Positions 52,301 through 63,100 of a stretch of DNA of 64,000 nucleotides are shown one piece after another. The notes under the pieces were generated by a model that was given only the letters and a program-made list of their open reading frames with translations, did not search any database and had not been told where the DNA came from. This stretch comes from Apoda limacodes (lineage: Eukaryota > Arthropoda > Insecta > Lepidoptera > Limacodidae). The stretch is taken from assembly GCA_946406115.1 (NCBI GenBank), contig OX291560.1, positions 8,681,158 through 8,745,157 on the forward strand, given 5' to 3'. Within the stretch, counting starts at the first letter, position 1. Each line of letters opens with the position of its first letter. A program made the position numbers and the translations under genes.

Positions 52301-54229
52301 ATTATTAATTAAACAAAATATGTCAAATTTAGGGTTTTAACTAGATCTTGAGAAAAATGTGCTTATTGCAGACTATACTTATTTTAGAATGCAAGTGCAA
52401 CTATACAACTACACCGCCTTTTTCCCGCATTTATCATGAAACCAGCTTGACCTGAAAGTGCGGTGTTGTAAGTGTCTGCGCGGCCGAATGTTTGTCTGCG
52501 TTCTGGCCGAAACATAATTTTTATGCCGAAACTTCGGTCGGACACTAAGTGCAACAAACTTTTGTGACCCGGTGGTCAAAAATCACCTTATTAAAATGAT
52601 GTTAAGCATCACTTACGTCCATAAACTGGTTCAGAAAAGTTTGTTGCTCTATACATAATATGAAATTTAGTAACCTGTTTATGCACTGATTGTGTTGTGT
52701 AGGTCAGATGTGAAAACTCTGTGCTGTTATGAATTTATGTTTGACACCATTGGCACAATCTATGTTGCACCCATTTCTATTTACTTTGAAGAGTGATTTT
52801 TACCTTGCTTTAATTGTTTCTAATAATTTAATGTACAAAAAATTGTAAAAAGCTGTAATATTTTATTATTTTCAAATTAAGTTTATTAAGTTATTTGTTA
52901 AGGATAGGGCATAGTTTTTCAAAAAACATTTATGATTTCATCTATTAAACTTTTTTCGTAGGTACATACGTGTCAAAAGTTAAGAACAAAAAATAAAGAC
53001 GGGTGGACACAATTTTTTAAGTTTGGAATAACTAACAAAATCTACACCTAAGCGAAAAAAAAAATACTCAAACGCCATACCGCTTTTCTAAGATCTACGG
53101 AAAGTCACCTCATATTTTCACAACTCAGTGTTACGTGGAACTACTCTTAAAAAATTTTTTTTTTCTTAATTTCATTACAAAGCTATATGAAGTTTCACAC
53201 AGAGGTGGGTCGCCCTAAGGAGCGCTGGTGCGCACTCCCATTAATATTTTATCAACTTAATAAACAATATCTTTTAAGATTCTACTTAAAATAATTATGT
53301 ATTATGGTCCGATTTCTCTGTATGTTAACATATCATTAAACTAAAAACATTCCATACCCACACACTTAACTCAAAATTGCACTGAGACTGTCACTAAGTG
53401 GAGTGCTAAAAATTGCTCTCCTATGTAACGAATTTCAGTGCAGAGACTTAAAGCTAAAATCAACGGGTGTGAAAGAGAAAGTTCGACACAGAGTCACACG
53501 TGAAACTTCGGTCCGGCCGGCGCGGCACGCTGTTGCCGCTCTTATGTTTTAGTTCGTGCGCGCGAGTATTTGATTAACAGATTAAATAATACCTACATAA
53601 ACAGTTTGTTATTGTCTAATAAGTAGACAAAATAAAATGTGATTAAACAGTGCGAAAATATCTTAGAGATTCAGCTTGAAATAAAGGCGAAGGTGTGACC
53701 TTTTGGTCAAAATGTGGCACGAAAACATACACGCGCGCGGTTTTTAAATCTAAATAGGCGAATAAATTTTAGTTAGTTTAGTTAGAGAGTAAATAGAATA
53801 ATAAAATGTGACCATTTAAGCAATTCCTATGTTTTTTAGTGAACACCCATTAAAAATTGTCACGAGCCGCCTCTGGTTTTACATACCCATAGTGCAACAA
53901 AGTTTTCTGAAAAAGTTTGTTGCACAAGATACCTTTCTATTAACGTTAAAATTGATATAAAAATTGCCTGCAGATACAACTTTGTGTAGTTTTTATTTCG
54001 ATTCCAAATAATGTTCAAAAAAAACTACAGGCATCGCTGAATTTTGGTATAATATACACACACATACACGACACCTACTATGAGTATGTACTTTTTATAG
54101 GAATAAAGCTTTAACTCTGCACTAATATTTTACTTATCCACTTCACATAGCAAGTTGTTACTTTGTTTTCACAAGAAAACTTCAGGTAATTTATTATAAT
54201 TGATATTATAACAAATTACCTGTGCTTAT
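52301..54229. other. 1.9-kb stretch with no recognised gene
   Basis: AT-rich with one GC-richer patch at 53500-53560 ('ccggccggcgcggcacgctg'). No coding frame or named repeat found. The patch could be a CpG-rich promoter, but no transcript unit follows that I can see. Confidence 0.35.
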
Positions 54230-54760
54230 ATAAAAAGAAGAAATTGGCTGTCAGGGATTTAATGTCATACGAGTTTGAATGCACAGCTCAAATCGCTGAT
54301 GGGTCTAGAAACTTGAAATTTGTCATGTGGGTTCCTTACTTGATGTAGGGCTCCAGTAAGCACGGATTTTACAAAATTCATCCCCTAAAGGAGTAGAATG
54401 GGGTTGCAAGTGTGTAAGAAAATCCGTCAATTTTTTAGGGTAAACGCCGCAGATTGTTTTCATTCAAAATTAATTTTTGCCATAATCTCCGAAGTTCCTT
54501 TACTTTCTCATAAAACCAAAAACCGCGATTACTTAATTTTTTGTTCTTTTTTTTTTAAGAAGAAAATACAAGGGGATTATGGCAAATCATTTTGTATGAA
54601 AAACAATCCACGGCGTTTACCCTGAAATGCATAAAAATCCTTTATTTTGATAATTAGGATTGACCTTTTTTAGAAATAAATTATCCCCTAGGGGGGAAAA
54701 GGAATGAAAATTCGTATGTAAATTACGATTTTTTTGTAGGTAACTCCATACGCAGTCAAA
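54230..54760 (+). repeat. dispersed repeat of unknown class
   Basis: 'cttgaaatttgtcatgtggg', 'ttccttacttgatgtagggc' and 'cccctaaaggagtagaatgg' follow a layout seen repeatedly in insect intergenic DNA. 'agggtaaacgccgcag' (54438) and 'cggcgtttaccct' (54611) are inverted copies. The interior (54460-54600) is unassigned. Confidence 0.45.
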
Positions 54761-55362
54761 AGTAAGTTTTTTTTAAAAAGTCCAATACTAGTATATCTCC
54801 CAAGTGTATTCTTAACGAGTTATCAGCTTCCGACGTTAAAATTTTTTATTTCCCAATACTTTTGTACCTAAAAAATCACAATGATTATTTAGGTAATAAT
54901 TGCTTCAGACGAAAATCGGTTTAGAAGTTTTTCAGATATGCCTATATATGAAGAGAGAGCAGATTTTGTAAGTTTGTTCCCATGTGGAGGGTGATCTGAA
55001 ACTATTTGAAAGGTAGGTAAGTGCGCGGGTCGACTCTCTAGGCAGACCGCAGCAGAAGTCTCTTTTTTCTCTTTTGAAAAAAGGGAACGAGCTTTAATAT
55101 AAGATGCAACTTCCTTTACTAAGAGACGTGGGCTCAATGCACGGTTGCGCACGCATCCCGGCGCGCCGCCCGTCGAACAGTGTGCTTAGTGAGAGTTTTT
55201 AACGGAACTATCGCGTTCGCGTCAACGAAATACATGTATGGCAATGAAGGAGTGCCTCTAGCGGACGCGTTTTGAGAGGGTTTTTTCTTATAGGACTTTT
55301 AATGAATACGCGAACCCGATAGTAGCGTTACAAATACGCAAAAACTCACACTAGGCACACAG
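54761..55362. other. no gene recognised; GC-richer patch at 55130-55270
   Basis: The patch at 55130-55270 ('gcgccgcccgtcgaacagtg', 'aactatcgcgttcgcgtcaa') is unlike its surroundings and lies just upstream of the coiled-coil frame that follows, so it may be a promoter. Confidence 0.35.
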
Positions 55363-55700
55363 ATGTGGCTCAGCCTGACTATATATTTAAAATATGTAGA
55401 TATGCTAGGCCAAATTAAGCAGTGTACGGCCACCCATGAACAAGCTTTAAAGCGTATTGTGGAGCTTGAAAAAGAACTTTGTGATAGTCAACAGTTAAAT
55501 TGTCAACTTGAGAGCGAAAAAAAAAGAGTCTCATGGCAGCTGATGCTCATAATCTGTTTGATGAGTTGATAGCAAGCGATTCACTCACTAACATTAACCG
55601 CAACCCTATAACAACAATTGATCTTACTGAATCAAATTCTTCCATACCATGTCACTCCTCAGCAACTGTTTTTAGTCATAAACAAATAAAAAATGCTTAA
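55363..55700 (+). pseudogene. coiled-coil protein fragment with A9 frameshift
   Basis: The plus strand reads MLGQIKQCTATHEQALKRIV then ELEKELCDSQQLNCQLESEK, an evident coiled coil. At a run of nine A (55517-55525) the frame changes, and the neighbouring frame continues LMAADAHNLFDELIASDSLT, NINRNPITTIDLTESNSSI to a TAA at 55700. A one-base loss in the A-run explains this. The protein family is not one I can name. It lies immediately next to the Gypsy LTR, so it may be a host exon or a fragment of another element. Confidence 0.5.
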
Positions 55701-55733
55701 ATTGAACAAATTTATAAAAAAACACAAAAAATT

Positions 55734-55859
55734 TGTTACATAAATAAGACAAAACCAATAGGAAACTTGGTTTTATTTAGCTTTAAGAATTTTACATGTT
55801 TGATTGACACATGACAGAACGTACATAGAAAAGAATACTTCTTAATTCTATGACAATCA
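55734..55859 (-). repeat. Gypsy 3' LTR, 126 bp
   Basis: On the minus strand it starts TGATTGTCATAG and ends TTTATGTAACA, with the TG...CA ends expected of an LTR. It is directly preceded by the polypurine tract. The LTR contains 'aataaaacc' as a possible polyadenylation signal. At 126 bp it is short for Gypsy. The second LTR is outside the window, so length is inferred from the ends only. Confidence 0.8.
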
Positions 55860-55868
55860 CCCCCCTTT
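55860..55868 (-). promoter_or_regulatory. polypurine tract of the Gypsy element
   Basis: AAAGGGGGG on the minus strand, immediately 5' of the LTR and three bases after the integrase stop codon. Such tracts prime plus-strand DNA synthesis. Confidence 0.85.
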
Positions 55869-55871
55869 AAA

Positions 55872-56846
55872 TTATTCCACCAAATAGTCTCGAAGATAAG
55901 CAGGGGATCTCCTTATTCTCGGTGTCCTGCGAAGACCTTCTTCAGTTGCTTGCGACGACTCAGCATTATCTGTACTATTATTTTCAGCATCATCATCGGA
56001 GACATTTTGAATCTCTGTATCGACTTGAAATGATGGGCAAGGAGCTAAACGGTGGTTTGACACGGTAGTTTCTCGCCCGTCCTGCATTTTAACATAGGAA
56101 TAACAGGGAATTGATTCTAAAAGCTCCACTTCTTCTACTACGGGGTCATATTTAGAAATTCTAACATTCTTTTTCATCAATACCGGTCCTGACGTCATAA
56201 GCCAAGAAGGTAAAGATTCGCCATTCACAGAACGTCTAGTATGTCTAAACATTCTTTCGTGAGGAGTTTCATTAGTTGTTGTACATAATAGTGAACGTAT
56301 AGCATGCAGCGACATAGGTAGGACTTGCTCCCAATGACCTACTTGTAAATCTTTGGAACGAAGACACAGCTGAATGGTCTTCCACAGTGTTCCATTTAAC
56401 CGCTCATCTTGCCCATTTCCTTGTGGATTGTAAGGTGTAGTTCTGCTACATGCTACTCCAACGGATGTTAAAAAATTCTTTAATTCCTCAGACATGAACG
56501 AAGAACCTCTGTCAGAATGGATGTACAAGGGAATCCCAAATACTGAAAAAAGATCTCTCAAACATTTTATAACAGTATTTGCTGACAAATCCTTACAGGG
56601 ATAAGCATAAGGAAATCTTGAATACTCGTCAATAATAGTTAACAAATATTTGTTATGAGTATGAGATGGGACAGGCCCTTTGAAGTCAATGTTTAATCGT
56701 TCGAAAGGCGCCATAGCCTTTATGAGTTGACCAGTGGTTTTAAAGAAGCGAGGTTTTATTGCTGCACACACTGGGCAAGAAGCTGTGACTAATCGAATGT
56801 CGTTAATTGAATAAGGCAGATTCTTAGACCGAACCCAATGATACAT
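55872..56846 (-). CDS. Gypsy integrase region
   Basis: Open for 324 codons. An HHCC zinc-finger remnant is at the N-terminus (CPVCAAIKPRF near residue 25, which supplies the last two Cys). The catalytic core has NIDFKGPVPSHTHNKYL (first Asp, about residue 54), IHSDRGSSFM (second Asp, about residue 110) and NPQGNGQDERLNGTLW (Glu, about residue 147), spacing close to D,D-35,E. The C-terminal ~110 residues include MFRHTRRS, LMTSGPVLMKKNVR and a basic RRTPRIRRSPAYLRDYL end. Position between RNase H and LTR fits Gypsy (Ty3-type) order. The stretch is intact, but the upstream frame change near 56868 disconnects it from the rest of the polyprotein. Confidence 0.9.
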   Translation of the reverse strand: MYHWVRSKNLPYSINDIRLVTASCPVCAAIKPRFFKTTGQLIKAMAPFERLNIDFKGPVPSHTHNKYLLTIIDEYSRFPYAYPCKDLSANTVIKCLRDLFSVFGIPLYIHSDRGSSFMSEELKNFLTSVGVACSRTTPYNPQGNGQDERLNGTLWKTIQLCLRSKDLQVGHWEQVLPMSLHAIRSLLCTTTNETPHERMFRHTRRSVNGESLPSWLMTSGPVLMKKNVRISKYDPVVEEVELLESIPCYSYVKMQDGRETTVSNHRLAPCPSFQVDTEIQNVSDDDAENNSTDNAESSQATEEGLRRTPRIRRSPAYLRDYLVE

Positions 56847-56898
56847 TCTCGTTATACCTGGATGACAAAGAATTGTGTAAAGTGTAAAGTTTATCAGT

Positions 56899-57132
56899 AT
56901 TTATATTAGCACATACACGTGAAAGGGCGTCAGCTACTATGTTTTCTTTTCCACTACGATAAATAATATCATATTTATAGCAGGAGAGCTCCAAACGCCA
57001 TCTTTCTATCTTGTCATTTATATTAGCACATACACGTGAAAGGGCGTCAGCTACTATGTTTTCTTTTCCACTACGATAAATAATATCATATTTATAGCAG
57101 GAGAGCTCCAAACGCCATCTTTCTATCTTGTC
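56899..57132. repeat. exact 117-bp tandem duplication in the Gypsy pol
   Basis: 56899-57015 and 57016-57132 are identical by eye. 117 is a multiple of three, so a 39-residue segment (ending ENIVADALSRVCANI) is repeated in frame. Confidence 0.92.
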
Positions 57133-57506
57133 ATTTTTTATTTTGCTAGAATGGCTTTGATTAAACATAAACGATACTGATTGCTGATCAGTTAATAGTA
57201 CAAAATGTCTCCCTAAAAGATAATGACGCCATTTCCGTATTGACTCAACAATTGCTCGGAATTTGATAGAGTTCTTGAAAAAAATGCTACTGGGCGTCCA
57301 TTTTGTGAAAGTGTAGCCGCAATAGCGAAATCTGAAGCATCAGTTTCAACGGTGAATATTTCATATTCGTCAATAGCTGTTAGGGCTGATTTGGAAATCT
57401 CTAATTTTAATGTGTTAAAAGCATTTTCATCTATAGGAAAGTTCGTAACATTTGTTAATGGGCTTATTTTCTCTGAAAAATTACGAATCCATTTTGAGTA
57501 GTGAGC

Positions 57507-57517
57507 AAATAAGCCTA
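57507..57517. repeat. target-site duplication, left copy
   Basis: 'aaataagccta' here and at 63317-63327, flanking the Jockey element. Confidence 0.88.
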
Positions 57518-58299
57518 GCTCATTCCCGATTCGACTCTCGTGTTGTGCGGTCGTGTTTTCGAGCGTCAAGTGCTCTCAGTGTGCTCCGTGTGTGGTGACT
57601 CAGTTGGTGCGCATTCCTGGGTGGTGTTTTGCCTCAGCGCTGACGACCTCGAATTGTTGTTTGGTTTATTGCCCGCAATTCTTGGAAAATCGGCCTGTGT
57701 GTTGAAGCGCTGCTCGGCAGTGTGTATTGGCTGGGAAATCGCTCTCGGCCCGCGCTGGGTGTGTTTGTGCGTTCTTCAACGCGCCCATAACCGAGTGTTT
57801 ATCGAAGCGATACTGTGTGGTTTTGTGCGTGAGTGTGTGTTCTCGTAGTCGCGGAACTACTACGCATAGCGGTGACCCTCGCTTGCCTCTTTGACTGTTA
57901 CCGGTTCGCCCGGTCTGAGTCCGGCTTTGTGTTAAATCGCTAGCGTAGTATTTCCGCTTCAGCGGTTCGCCGCTCCGTGCATTTACGCGTTTTAAGTGTC
58001 GATTGCGTTTTAGTTTGTAGAAATCCAGTTCCGAGTGCTCAAGGGCTGGTGGGTGAGATCGTATAGCTCTTTTCAGAGCTGCGGTCTACCTAACGTTCTT
58101 CGTTAAATCACGTCTCGTTGCTGGGGGGAAACCTAACGGTGACAACGTAACCCCGGCCGTAGGAGTAGGAGTTAGGTACACACCAGGCAATCCGTAGCAC
58201 TGCGGGGCGCCTGGCCACATTTTAGGTATTCCTGCTCCTCGCCAGCAATGGTGGGGAGTCACTAGGCACACAAAAATCTACACCTCGGTCACTCCCGCG
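57518..58299 (+). promoter_or_regulatory. Jockey 5' UTR with presumed internal promoter
   Basis: The leader starts 'gctcattcccgattcgactc'. Jockey-clade elements are transcribed by RNA polymerase II from a promoter at the start of the leader. Here 'gattcgactc' could be an initiator, and 'cgtg'-type downstream motifs follow, but no single element is decisive. The similar start at 32790 supports this as the true 5' end. Confidence 0.55.
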
Positions 58300-60156
58300 A
58301 TGGCCGAGCAACTCATCGGCTTGTCCCCGGACCAGCTAGGGGCAATCGTGCAAAATCTTGTTCGCGATCGCCCAGAGCTGGCCCACGCCATCATAAAGGC
58401 TATGGGGCCTGCCCTCACTGCGTCCAGCACAACCGCGCCCCCCCCGTCCGTCTCACCGCGTTCGACTCCGCGCTCTCGCTCGCGCAATCGTTCGCGCTCT
58501 CTCTCCCGCGAACCCCGCGAACCCCGCAACCGCGACCCGCGTCTCGCTCGCCGCGCTCTTCGGGCCCCTGCGCCCATTCGCCCTCCCACTCCGGTAGCCG
58601 ATGAGACCATTTCCCGGTCACTCGCTACCCCACCCCCCGCAACCTCCGAAACCGCACCCCGGTCTCCAGCAGCCGTAATGTCCGCTGAGTCGGCGTTGTC
58701 CGAGGACGACGAAGGCTTCAAAGTGGTTGGCCTGGGGACCAAAAAGGGGAAGAAGCGGAAGAAGTCCGCTAAGTCAAAAAAGGCTTCGGCGGCATCCGCT
58801 CTGGAGTCTTCTACTCCTCCTCCCTCCGATTCAGAGGCTAAACGCCTCAAAGCGCCTAGCGCTCCCCCGTCTCCGTCCCCGTCCACCTCGGTGGCCAGCC
58901 CTGAGCTAGCCGCCATGGACACAACCCCCCCCGCCGCCACCTCTTCGCAGTCCGACTGTCCCACTTCGGGACGGAAGGATAAATCTCCGCCGCCCATTGT
59001 CATCAAAGACAAAGGGGCCTGGCCGAACATTGCTAACGCTATGAAGGCCAAGCGTATCAATTATACGCACGCCCGCAATGATGCCGAGCGCGGCATCAAA
59101 GTGCAGGTCCCGACACCGTCAGATTTCCGAAATCTGACGGCCTTCCTCACGGCTCAAAAATATGAGTACCACACGTACTCATTGGCCGAGGAACGCGTTT
59201 TAAGGGCAGTCGTAAGGGGAGTCCCTAGGGAATTCTCCACCAAGACTGTCCAGGACGACTTAATCGTCCAAGGCCTCCCCGTACGGGAAGTACATCGCAT
59301 GTACAATGGCCGTAATAAGTCCGAGTGCTACGACATGGTGCTCGTTGTACTAGACCTGACAACAGAAGGCAAAGCCATCTTTAATATTAAAGATGTTTGC
59401 AGCCTCAAAGGCATTAGGGTCGAGACTCCGCACAAGCGGTCGAACCCTAGCCAATGCCACAGATGCCAGCTATATGGCCACGCGCAGCGCAACTGCAGAC
59501 GCAGACCGCGCTGCGTCAAATGTTTACGCGATCACGCCACTCCGGACTGTGATCGCGATCGCTCTAACGCATCCGACCCGGTCGCTTGCGTACTCTGTGG
59601 GAGTGAAGGCCACCCAGCGAATTACCGCGGGTGCCCCAAAGCTCCCAAACAGAGCTCGCGTAAACCCAAACAGGGTAAATCGCGTCCCCCCGCCCCCCGC
59701 CAACAGGCTCCGCTCGTGCCTGCACCTCTCCCCGCTGTCAACGCCTGGAGCCGTCCTCCAGCGCTAGTCGTCGCGTCCAAATCAAAGGAGACAGACAAAC
59801 TTTTGTCTTCTCTCCCCGGGCCCGTCTCAGTTACGGGTATTCCCTACCCCGCCCCTCTCATGTCTCGGGACATTCCGCGTCCAGCGCCTATGAGAAGTGC
59901 TCCCGCACCTCTCGCGCATACGCGCCTTGCCCCCCCGCGCCCCTCTTTCGCGCTGCCCTGCAACGCCGTTCACACGGCCGAGCAGCAGCAGCACCTCGGC
60001 ATTCTCGCCGAGATTTCTTGGGCCTTCGACGCGGCCAATTTCGAGATCGTGTACGCCGAATACGTACAGATCACCGATTTCACTCAAATGCTCAGCTTCA
60101 TGGCTAAGCATCGCGATTTCTTTGCCGCCCTCCGCAGGGTAGCTCCAAAACCTTAG
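58300..60156 (+). CDS. Jockey ORF1 (Gag-like nucleic-acid-binding protein)
   Basis: 618 residues. In Jockey elements ORF1 binds the element RNA and packages it for return to the nucleus. The N-terminal ~230 residues are Pro/Ser/Arg-rich with an SR-like stretch (about residues 50-85) and a basic KKGKKRKKSAKSKKA block (about residue 147) that could direct nuclear import. Residues 230-380 hold the RRM-like region (PPPIVIKDKGAWPNI, VRGVPREFSTKTVQDDL). Three CCHC zinc knuckles lie at about 386-445: CHRCQLYGHAQRNC, CVKCLRDHATPDC and CVLCGSEGHPANYRGC. The C-terminal ~170 residues are again Pro-rich. ORF2 starts seven bases after the stop. The start at 58300 is chosen because it begins MAEQLIGLSPDQLG, is the first ATG of the frame and has no upstream coding. 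Confidence 0.92.
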   Translation: MAEQLIGLSPDQLGAIVQNLVRDRPELAHAIIKAMGPALTASSTTAPPPSVSPRSTPRSRSRNRSRSLSREPREPRNRDPRLARRALRAPAPIRPPTPVADETISRSLATPPPATSETAPRSPAAVMSAESALSEDDEGFKVVGLGTKKGKKRKKSAKSKKASAASALESSTPPPSDSEAKRLKAPSAPPSPSPSTSVASPELAAMDTTPPAATSSQSDCPTSGRKDKSPPPIVIKDKGAWPNIANAMKAKRINYTHARNDAERGIKVQVPTPSDFRNLTAFLTAQKYEYHTYSLAEERVLRAVVRGVPREFSTKTVQDDLIVQGLPVREVHRMYNGRNKSECYDMVLVVLDLTTEGKAIFNIKDVCSLKGIRVETPHKRSNPSQCHRCQLYGHAQRNCRRRPRCVKCLRDHATPDCDRDRSNASDPVACVLCGSEGHPANYRGCPKAPKQSSRKPKQGKSRPPAPRQQAPLVPAPLPAVNAWSRPPALVVASKSKETDKLLSSLPGPVSVTGIPYPAPLMSRDIPRPAPMRSAPAPLAHTRLAPPRPSFALPCNAVHTAEQQQHLGILAEISWAFDAANFEIVYAEYVQITDFTQMLSFMAKHRDFFAALRRVAPKP

Positions 60157-60163
60157 AACCAAA

Positions 60164-63100
60164 ATGGATTGCACAACCGCGCGCGAAAAACCCCGGTCCG
60201 TCTCCATAGGCTATTTTAACGCCAACGGTCTCCGCAACCAAAGAGAGATATTATCGCAATTCCTCTCGTCCCAAAAACCGGACGTCTTCCTCATCCAGGA
60301 AACGTTCCTAAAGCCCGCTGTCCGTACCCCTTCGATCGCGAACTATCGCACCGTCCGTAATGATAGAACTGCCTCCAATCTCGGAGGCACTCTCATCTAT
60401 TACAGGCGCTCCCTGCATTGCTCCCCTATCGATCCTCCACCGCTTACGAATTTAGAAGCATCCGTCTGCCGCCTAGCGATGACCGGCCATCAGCCGATCA
60501 TCATTGCATCGGTTTATCTCTCTCCCCTAAAAGACTTGCTCGAGAGCGACCTTCAGTCGCTCTTAAGTTTAGGCGACGCCGTCATTCTTGCCGGCGACCT
60601 AAATTGCAAGCATCGCCGCTGGAACTCTTCTGTAACTTCACAAAGAGGCAGACTCCTCGACGATTTAGTTGACAGACTAAACTTTGACATCATCGCTCCC
60701 ATGACGCCCACTTACTTTCCCCACAATACTCGGAATAACCCCGACGTACTCGACATAGTACTTCTAAAGAATGTAAGGCTAAGCTTTCGCTCTATAGAGG
60801 TGCTTGACGAACTTGACTCGGACCACCGCCCTGTCGTCCTCCGATTAGGTTTCCCTTCGGACTCTCCTCCCGACACTAGAACCGTGACGGACTGGGATAA
60901 ATTTGGGCGATTGCTCGAAAATCCCAGCTCGCCACATCTAGACCGCGTTCCCGACGTAATCTCATCCGCGACCGATCTTAACGTAGCTATCGACTCACTC
61001 ACTAGCCACCTGACCGCCACCGTTGGCGAGTGCTCACGACAAGTGCCGGTTGGTGATTATCACCACCTAATCCTGCCTCAGCACATCAGGTCGCTAATGA
61101 CTGAGCGTAACGCGGCCCGCCGCGCTCGCGATCGCGCTCCCACTATCGATAATAAAGCTCGCTTCAACGACTTACACCGCCGTGTAAGAACCGCTGTAGC
61201 TAAACTTCGCGCCCAACGTTTCGGTGATCTTATGGAGAACATTTCTCCTTCTCACCAAGCTTATTGGCACTTAGCCAGAGCTCTAAAGTCCGAAACCGCG
61301 AACTCTCTCCCTCCGTTATCTCGTCCCAACAACGTTCCCGCGTTCAACGACGACGAAAAAGCGGATTGCCTAGCGTCTAGCCTCCAAGCCCAATGTGCCT
61401 TAAGCACACAGCCCTTCGATCCCGACCACGTGCGCGAGGTAGACGGCGAAGTGGAGCGCAGAACTTCTCTGCCTCCACAAGACCCCCTGCCCCCTGTCAC
61501 TGTCGACGAAGTCGTACAGGTCATCAAAGACCTACGCCCCCGTAAGTCCCCCGGTGCGGACGGTATCTCTAACGATATCCTAAAGCGCCTCACTCTGCCC
61601 CTTGTCTGCCTCCTAGTAGCGATCTTTAACGCTGCTATGGAACATTGCATCTTTCCTTCTCAATGGAAAGATGCAATTGTTATAGGCATCCATAAGCCAG
61701 GTAAAGCTCGTACCGAGCCGTCCTCCTATCGCCCCATAAGTTTACTAAAGGCCCTTGGTAAACTCTATGAACGCCTCCTCCTTGCTCGCCTACGGAACGC
61801 TATAGTTTCCAGAGGCATTTTAATAGATGAGCAGTTCGGCTTTCGTGCCAAACACTCATGCGTCCATCAAGTCCTCCGCATAACGGAACATATTCTTACA
61901 GGCTTTCAGCCAGCGTTAGGTAAGACCCGTCACACGGGCGCTGTCTTCTTCGATGTAGCGAAAGCTTTCGACAAAGTCTGGCACAACGGTTTAATTTTTA
62001 AACTGTACAACTTTCAGTTGCCAGATCGTCTCGTGCTCATCATTCGAGACTATTTGTCGAATCGTAGCTTTCGCTACAAAGTCGAAGGCACTCTCTCTTC
62101 CCCCCGTCCCATAGAAGCAGGAGTCCCGCAAGGGTCCGTGCTCGCCCCCATCTTGTACCTTCTGTACACTAACGATATCCCTAAAACGATAGGTACAAAT
62201 CTAGCCCTCTTTGCGGACGATACCGCTATCTATACCACAGATAGGCAAGTGAGTCGAATCACTGAGAGACTCCAACCCGCTATCACCGCCCTAGGCGAGT
62301 GGTTTCGGAAATGGAGAATCGAGGTGAATCCCGACAAAAGCTCTGCCGTTCTTTTTACCCTAGGCCGCCCTCCGCGGCCTTCTCCCCTTTCTCTCTTCGG
62401 TCGTGCCATTCCCTGGCAAAATAAGACCAAATATCTCGGTGTGACCATGGATAGTCGTTTGAACTTCCAAGCTCACACCAAAATAGTCAGAGACCGAGCC
62501 GCTTTTGTCCTCGGCCGTCTCTATCCCATGATAGGCAAGTATAGTAAGATGTCGCTTAGAAATAAGCTAAATCTTTACACAACTTGTATCCGCCCCATAC
62601 TAGCTTATGCTAGCGTAGTCTTTGCGCTGTCCAAGCGCAATCTCCACAAACTCCAGACCCTCCAAAACCGCTTTCTCAGAGCGGCCACTGGAGCCTCTTG
62701 GTACGTTCGCAATGCGGACCTACACAGAGACTTCGAACTTCCCACGATTCCCCAATATTTTAAAGACTTGGCAGTCCGCTTTTTCGAGCGTACGCAAAAT
62801 CATCCGAATCGTTTAATTGTGCAATCCACAACTTATCGTCCCCCCGATCGACCCGGTCACGGTCGTAAAACTATTGTTAGGCGGCCTCGGCACGTACTAA
62901 CGTCCCCAGATGACGATCTCGCTGTCCGGATAGCGAGATTAGTCTCCACGACCTCCCCGAATAGGGCCTCCCTCCAAACACGACGCCGACGTCCCCGGGT
63001 TCGTCGGCGCCCACAAGGATACACTAGGTATCAAAGAGTGCCGGGGCGCTTCTCGCCCCCACTCAATCGCAACCGCACCCGCGTAACGGGGAACTCCCCT

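Larger units (their letters stand above)
56847..57517 (-). pseudogene. Gypsy RNase H and linker, frame-broken
   Basis: Frame 57517-57213 covers the RT end and RNase H start: NFSEKISPLTNV, FTVETDASDFAIAATLSQNG (catalytic Asp region) and RPVAFFSRTLSNSEQ. Then ~35 bases of the next helix appear to be missing, shifting frame; the third frame continues AIVESIRKWRHYLLGRHFVL. Frame 57168-56824 continues FNQSHSSKIKNDKIERWRLE, YKYDIIYRSGKENIVADALS, which occurs twice because of a 117-bp duplication. A further shift at about 56868 separates it from integrase. Confidence 0.85.

Noticed and set aside
58278..59060. 260-codon minus-strand open frame
   Set aside because: Lies wholly antisense to Jockey ORF1 and reflects its GC-rich codon bias; translation is low-complexity and without motifs.
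59827..61650. Minus-strand open frames of 100-130 codons in the Jockey body
   Set aside because: Antisense shadows of ORF1 and ORF2; no independent evidence.
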